DNA from: a virus
Length of the DNA: 23,635 nt
Reading direction: 5' to 3' (one strand)
IMG/VR virus record: IMGVR_UViG_3300027320_000054
Coordinates: 1-23,635 of that record
Shown here: in pieces, positions 21,914 to 23,635 of the stretch
Layout: every line of letters starts with the position of its first letter
Position numbering within the stretch: position 1 is the stretch's first letter
Position numbers and translations under genes: made by a program
The notes under the pieces: model-generated
Seen by the model: only the letters and a program-made list of their open reading frames with translations
Databases searched by the model: none
Told to the model about the DNA's origin: nothing

Positions 21914-22404
21914 TGTCAAGTGGCGTACACATATCATTTGACATTGACGATAAAGCAATGGCTGAGTTAGTAGACCATGTCCATTTACGGATTGACACTG
22001 CCCTAGAGGAGCTTACTGACGAGGTTGAGTGGGTGTGGCGCAAGATCGCAGCCGGCAGCAATAAGCTAAACACCACTAAGGATATCTACCTTGATGCTAT
22101 AAAGGTTGAGCGCGAGGGGGATGAAATCGTCATGTCTCTTACAAATGACCTAGCAAACCAGGTTGAGAGTGGGTCCGATCCTTATGACTTGAAACCAGGG
22201 TTCCTTAAAGGTAGGACCCATAGGGTTATACCATTGGTTGAGCAAGGTCGTCCGGTGAAATTCAGGATGATATCCCAGAAGTCGGAGCCTTGGATACACC
22301 CTGGGATACACCCTAGGAACATCATTGACGAGGTGAAGGCTGAGCTTGAGAACAATATCATTGATGAAGTGTTCAGTAGAGTCATGGCTAGGAGTTCCAT
22401 ATAA
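21913..22404 (+). CDS. Tail-completion/neck protein candidate (HK97 gp10-like)
   Basis: 163 residues, starting in the previous stop (TAATG) and overlapping the next gene the same way. Layout: an N-terminal strand (VHISFDIDD), a long helix (ELVDHVHLRIDTALEELTDEVEWVWRKIA), a beta-rich middle (DAIKVEREGDEIVMSLTNDL) and, near the end, SEPWIHPGIHPRNIIDEVKAELENNI. The W-I-H-P-G motif followed by a C-terminal amphipathic helix is common in HK97 gp10-type tail-completion and minor capsid proteins. Its place between connector-like genes agrees. The family call is by pattern only. Confidence 0.55.
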   Translation: MSSGVHISFDIDDKAMAELVDHVHLRIDTALEELTDEVEWVWRKIAAGSNKLNTTKDIYLDAIKVEREGDEIVMSLTNDLANQVESGSDPYDLKPGFLKGRTHRVIPLVEQGRPVKFRMISQKSEPWIHPGIHPRNIIDEVKAELENNIIDEVFSRVMARSSI

Positions 22405-23444
22405 TGTCGTTGGTACCTGAGCTTATCTTACAGACTGTCATCTCCCGAGGCATTAGAACCCTTAGGAATGACTCAAGGTACATCGACCAGCTTTTTCGAA
22501 CTATCTCCCGTGGGGACCAGCAGCAGATGCGGGATTTCATCAAGTCAAACCAGATAGACTTGGCCATAAACTACCCACGAGGTAACCTGTCCGTTCCTGC
22601 GCTGGTTATCCTGCTAAGGTCCGACGACGAGCACTCACAAGGTGCCTATCTAGGCGATTTCAAGGAGATTGGATACCCAGACGAGTTCTCCTACGACGGC
22701 GGACTTGATGGTGAAATTCTAGGCGGGGCTGCCTCCGTGTCTGGTATGTCTGGACTGGGGGCAGTTGTGTTTGGCCCACATTATGTCCTCTCAGCTACCT
22801 TAAATACTATAAATGTTACCAACAGGACATTTTACATAGGCCAATTTACAGACGGAGCTGAGAGGTTAGTGGTCCATATAGTAGCCGGAACTGGCGAGGG
22901 GCAGCAGAGGGAGATTATAGCCAACTCTGCTAGTAACTTGATGGTGGGGTCTGATTGGTCCACGGTCCCAGACGCTACCTCTGTTTTCGAGATTAGGGAG
23001 CCTGCGGACGAGGTACTTGGAGAGCCTTCGCCTCTGTACGACCGCAGGAACTCTAAAGAAATAATCGAGCGTAAGGGTGGTCTGTATGCTAATAAGTACC
23101 AAATACAGGTAGTTACTGCTAATCAGGAGCAACTAATCTATCTTTATGCTATACTAAAGTCTATATTCACACTGTCTAGAACGTTTTTGGAAGGGCAGGG
23201 GATAATCGATTTGAAGATGAGCGGCACAGATTTTGTAAACCGTCCAGAGTACGTACCCGACATGGCTTACATGCGGATGCTAACTTTAGACTTTGCTACC
23301 CCGTTTGACATATTTACTCCTGCGGACACTCTCATTGATGAGTTCACCCTATGTCTAGTAGAGGGTATTGAAGGAACCAACGCAGAGATCAGTGAAGACC
23401 CTGTAGACATTAGCGTACAGGACCCAATTATAACAGGACCTTAA
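22404..23444 (+). CDS. Neck/baseplate structural protein with inserted beta module
   Basis: 346 residues. The N-terminal helical part (VPELILQTVISRGIRTLRND, FRTISRGDQQQMRDFIKSN) is followed by YPRGNLSVPALVILLRSDDE. Residues about 130-205 look like an inserted beta module (LVVHIVAGTGEGQQREIIAN, then VPDATSVFEI) of a kind that recurs in phage tail and fibre proteins. The C-terminal part (NKYQIQVVTANQEQLIYLYAIL ... FVNRPEYVPDMAYMRMLTLDFATPF) reads as a conserved virion fold. No enzyme motif. Neighbours suggest a connector or tail-terminator complex. It overlaps the upstream gene by one base; the next gene starts 3 bases after its stop. Confidence 0.6.
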   Translation: MSLVPELILQTVISRGIRTLRNDSRYIDQLFRTISRGDQQQMRDFIKSNQIDLAINYPRGNLSVPALVILLRSDDEHSQGAYLGDFKEIGYPDEFSYDGGLDGEILGGAASVSGMSGLGAVVFGPHYVLSATLNTINVTNRTFYIGQFTDGAERLVVHIVAGTGEGQQREIIANSASNLMVGSDWSTVPDATSVFEIREPADEVLGEPSPLYDRRNSKEIIERKGGLYANKYQIQVVTANQEQLIYLYAILKSIFTLSRTFLEGQGIIDLKMSGTDFVNRPEYVPDMAYMRMLTLDFATPFDIFTPADTLIDEFTLCLVEGIEGTNAEISEDPVDISVQDPIITGP

Positions 23445-23447
23445 TTT

Positions 23448-23635
23448 ATGAGTGATGAAGAAGAAAAAGATTTTATTGACGAGCTGGAAGAGGAGCTAAC
23501 AGCTTCAGCACCTGTAGTTGGGGAAAAAGTAGCCGAGGAGGTTACTGCACCTCCGTACAGGAGCCCGCCACCTCCAATGATTACATTCGACAGATATTTT
23601 ATGGCATTAGGCAAGCCCATGCATCATAAGGCGGG
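23448..23635 (+). CDS. N-terminal part of an acidic small structural protein
   Basis: An open frame from ATG 23448 runs off the right edge, giving 62 residues. The start is very acidic (MSDEEEKDFIDELEEELTAS). A Pro-rich linker (PPYRSPPPP) and MITFDRYFMALGKPMHHKAG follow. The last stretch resembles the start of a small domain I associate with phage proteins of the neck or tail block, but no family is named. The rest is outside the window. Confidence 0.6.
   Translation, partial: MSDEEEKDFIDELEEELTASAPVVGEKVAEEVTAPPYRSPPPPMITFDRYFMALGKPMHHKA

Overview
This window reads as part of the virion-structure region of a large tailed double-stranded DNA phage (Caudoviricetes) or of a provirus of one. 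Every supported gene lies on the plus strand. Genes are packed end to end, with several 1, 4 or 13 base overlaps, and the recognisable products are capsid maturation and virion surface proteins. No host gene, tRNA, rRNA, CRISPR array or insertion sequence was seen. Many genes have good Shine-Dalgarno sites, which fits a bacterial host, but the host cannot be named from this sequence. No terminase, portal, tail sheath, tape measure or lysis gene is recognisable here.

Layout. Positions 1-133 hold the end of an unrecognised gene. Positions 141-1010 hold a GIY-YIG homing endonuclease whose middle is a strictly 17-residue periodic NUMOD3-like array. Positions 998-3997 encode a 999-residue protein with a C-terminal topoisomerase IB-like domain that appears to have lost its nucleophilic tyrosine and one catalytic arginine. 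A 69-residue cysteine-pair protein follows (3994-4203), then a promoter and terminator cluster (4201-4305). Positions 4330-7708 form the head-maturation block: prohead protease, a scaffold or core-like protein, and the major capsid protein, which carries an inserted Ig/FN3-like domain. The protease tail and the capsid N-terminus share an 18-residue motif centred on ESLEG, a plausible processing or docking site.

Positions 7775-13755 hold small virion-associated proteins, a 1039-residue surface protein with PKD and PPC-like domains, a 477-residue structural protein and a small single-span membrane protein. Positions 13883-20119 are a fibre or adsorption region: an 805-residue protein carrying four copies of a small inserted beta module, a coiled-coil protein, a small protein resembling the SPOUT (TrmH-like) fold, and two fibre proteins with probable beta-helix parts. 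The 805-residue gene uses almost only CGN arginine codons, unlike the AGG/AGA-rich 999-residue gene, which suggests a different history or expression level.

Positions 20119-23635 return to compact structural genes: a pair of tandem paralogues, a second CxC/CxxC protein, a tail-completion (HK97 gp10-like) candidate, a neck or baseplate candidate and the start of another gene. Working model: the protease, scaffold and capsid genes build and mature the head; the small proteins and the PKD protein decorate it or connect it; the fibre block meets the host; and several of these proteins have gained small beta domains by insertion. Functional calls are by eye from motifs and remembered family patterns; no search was run.
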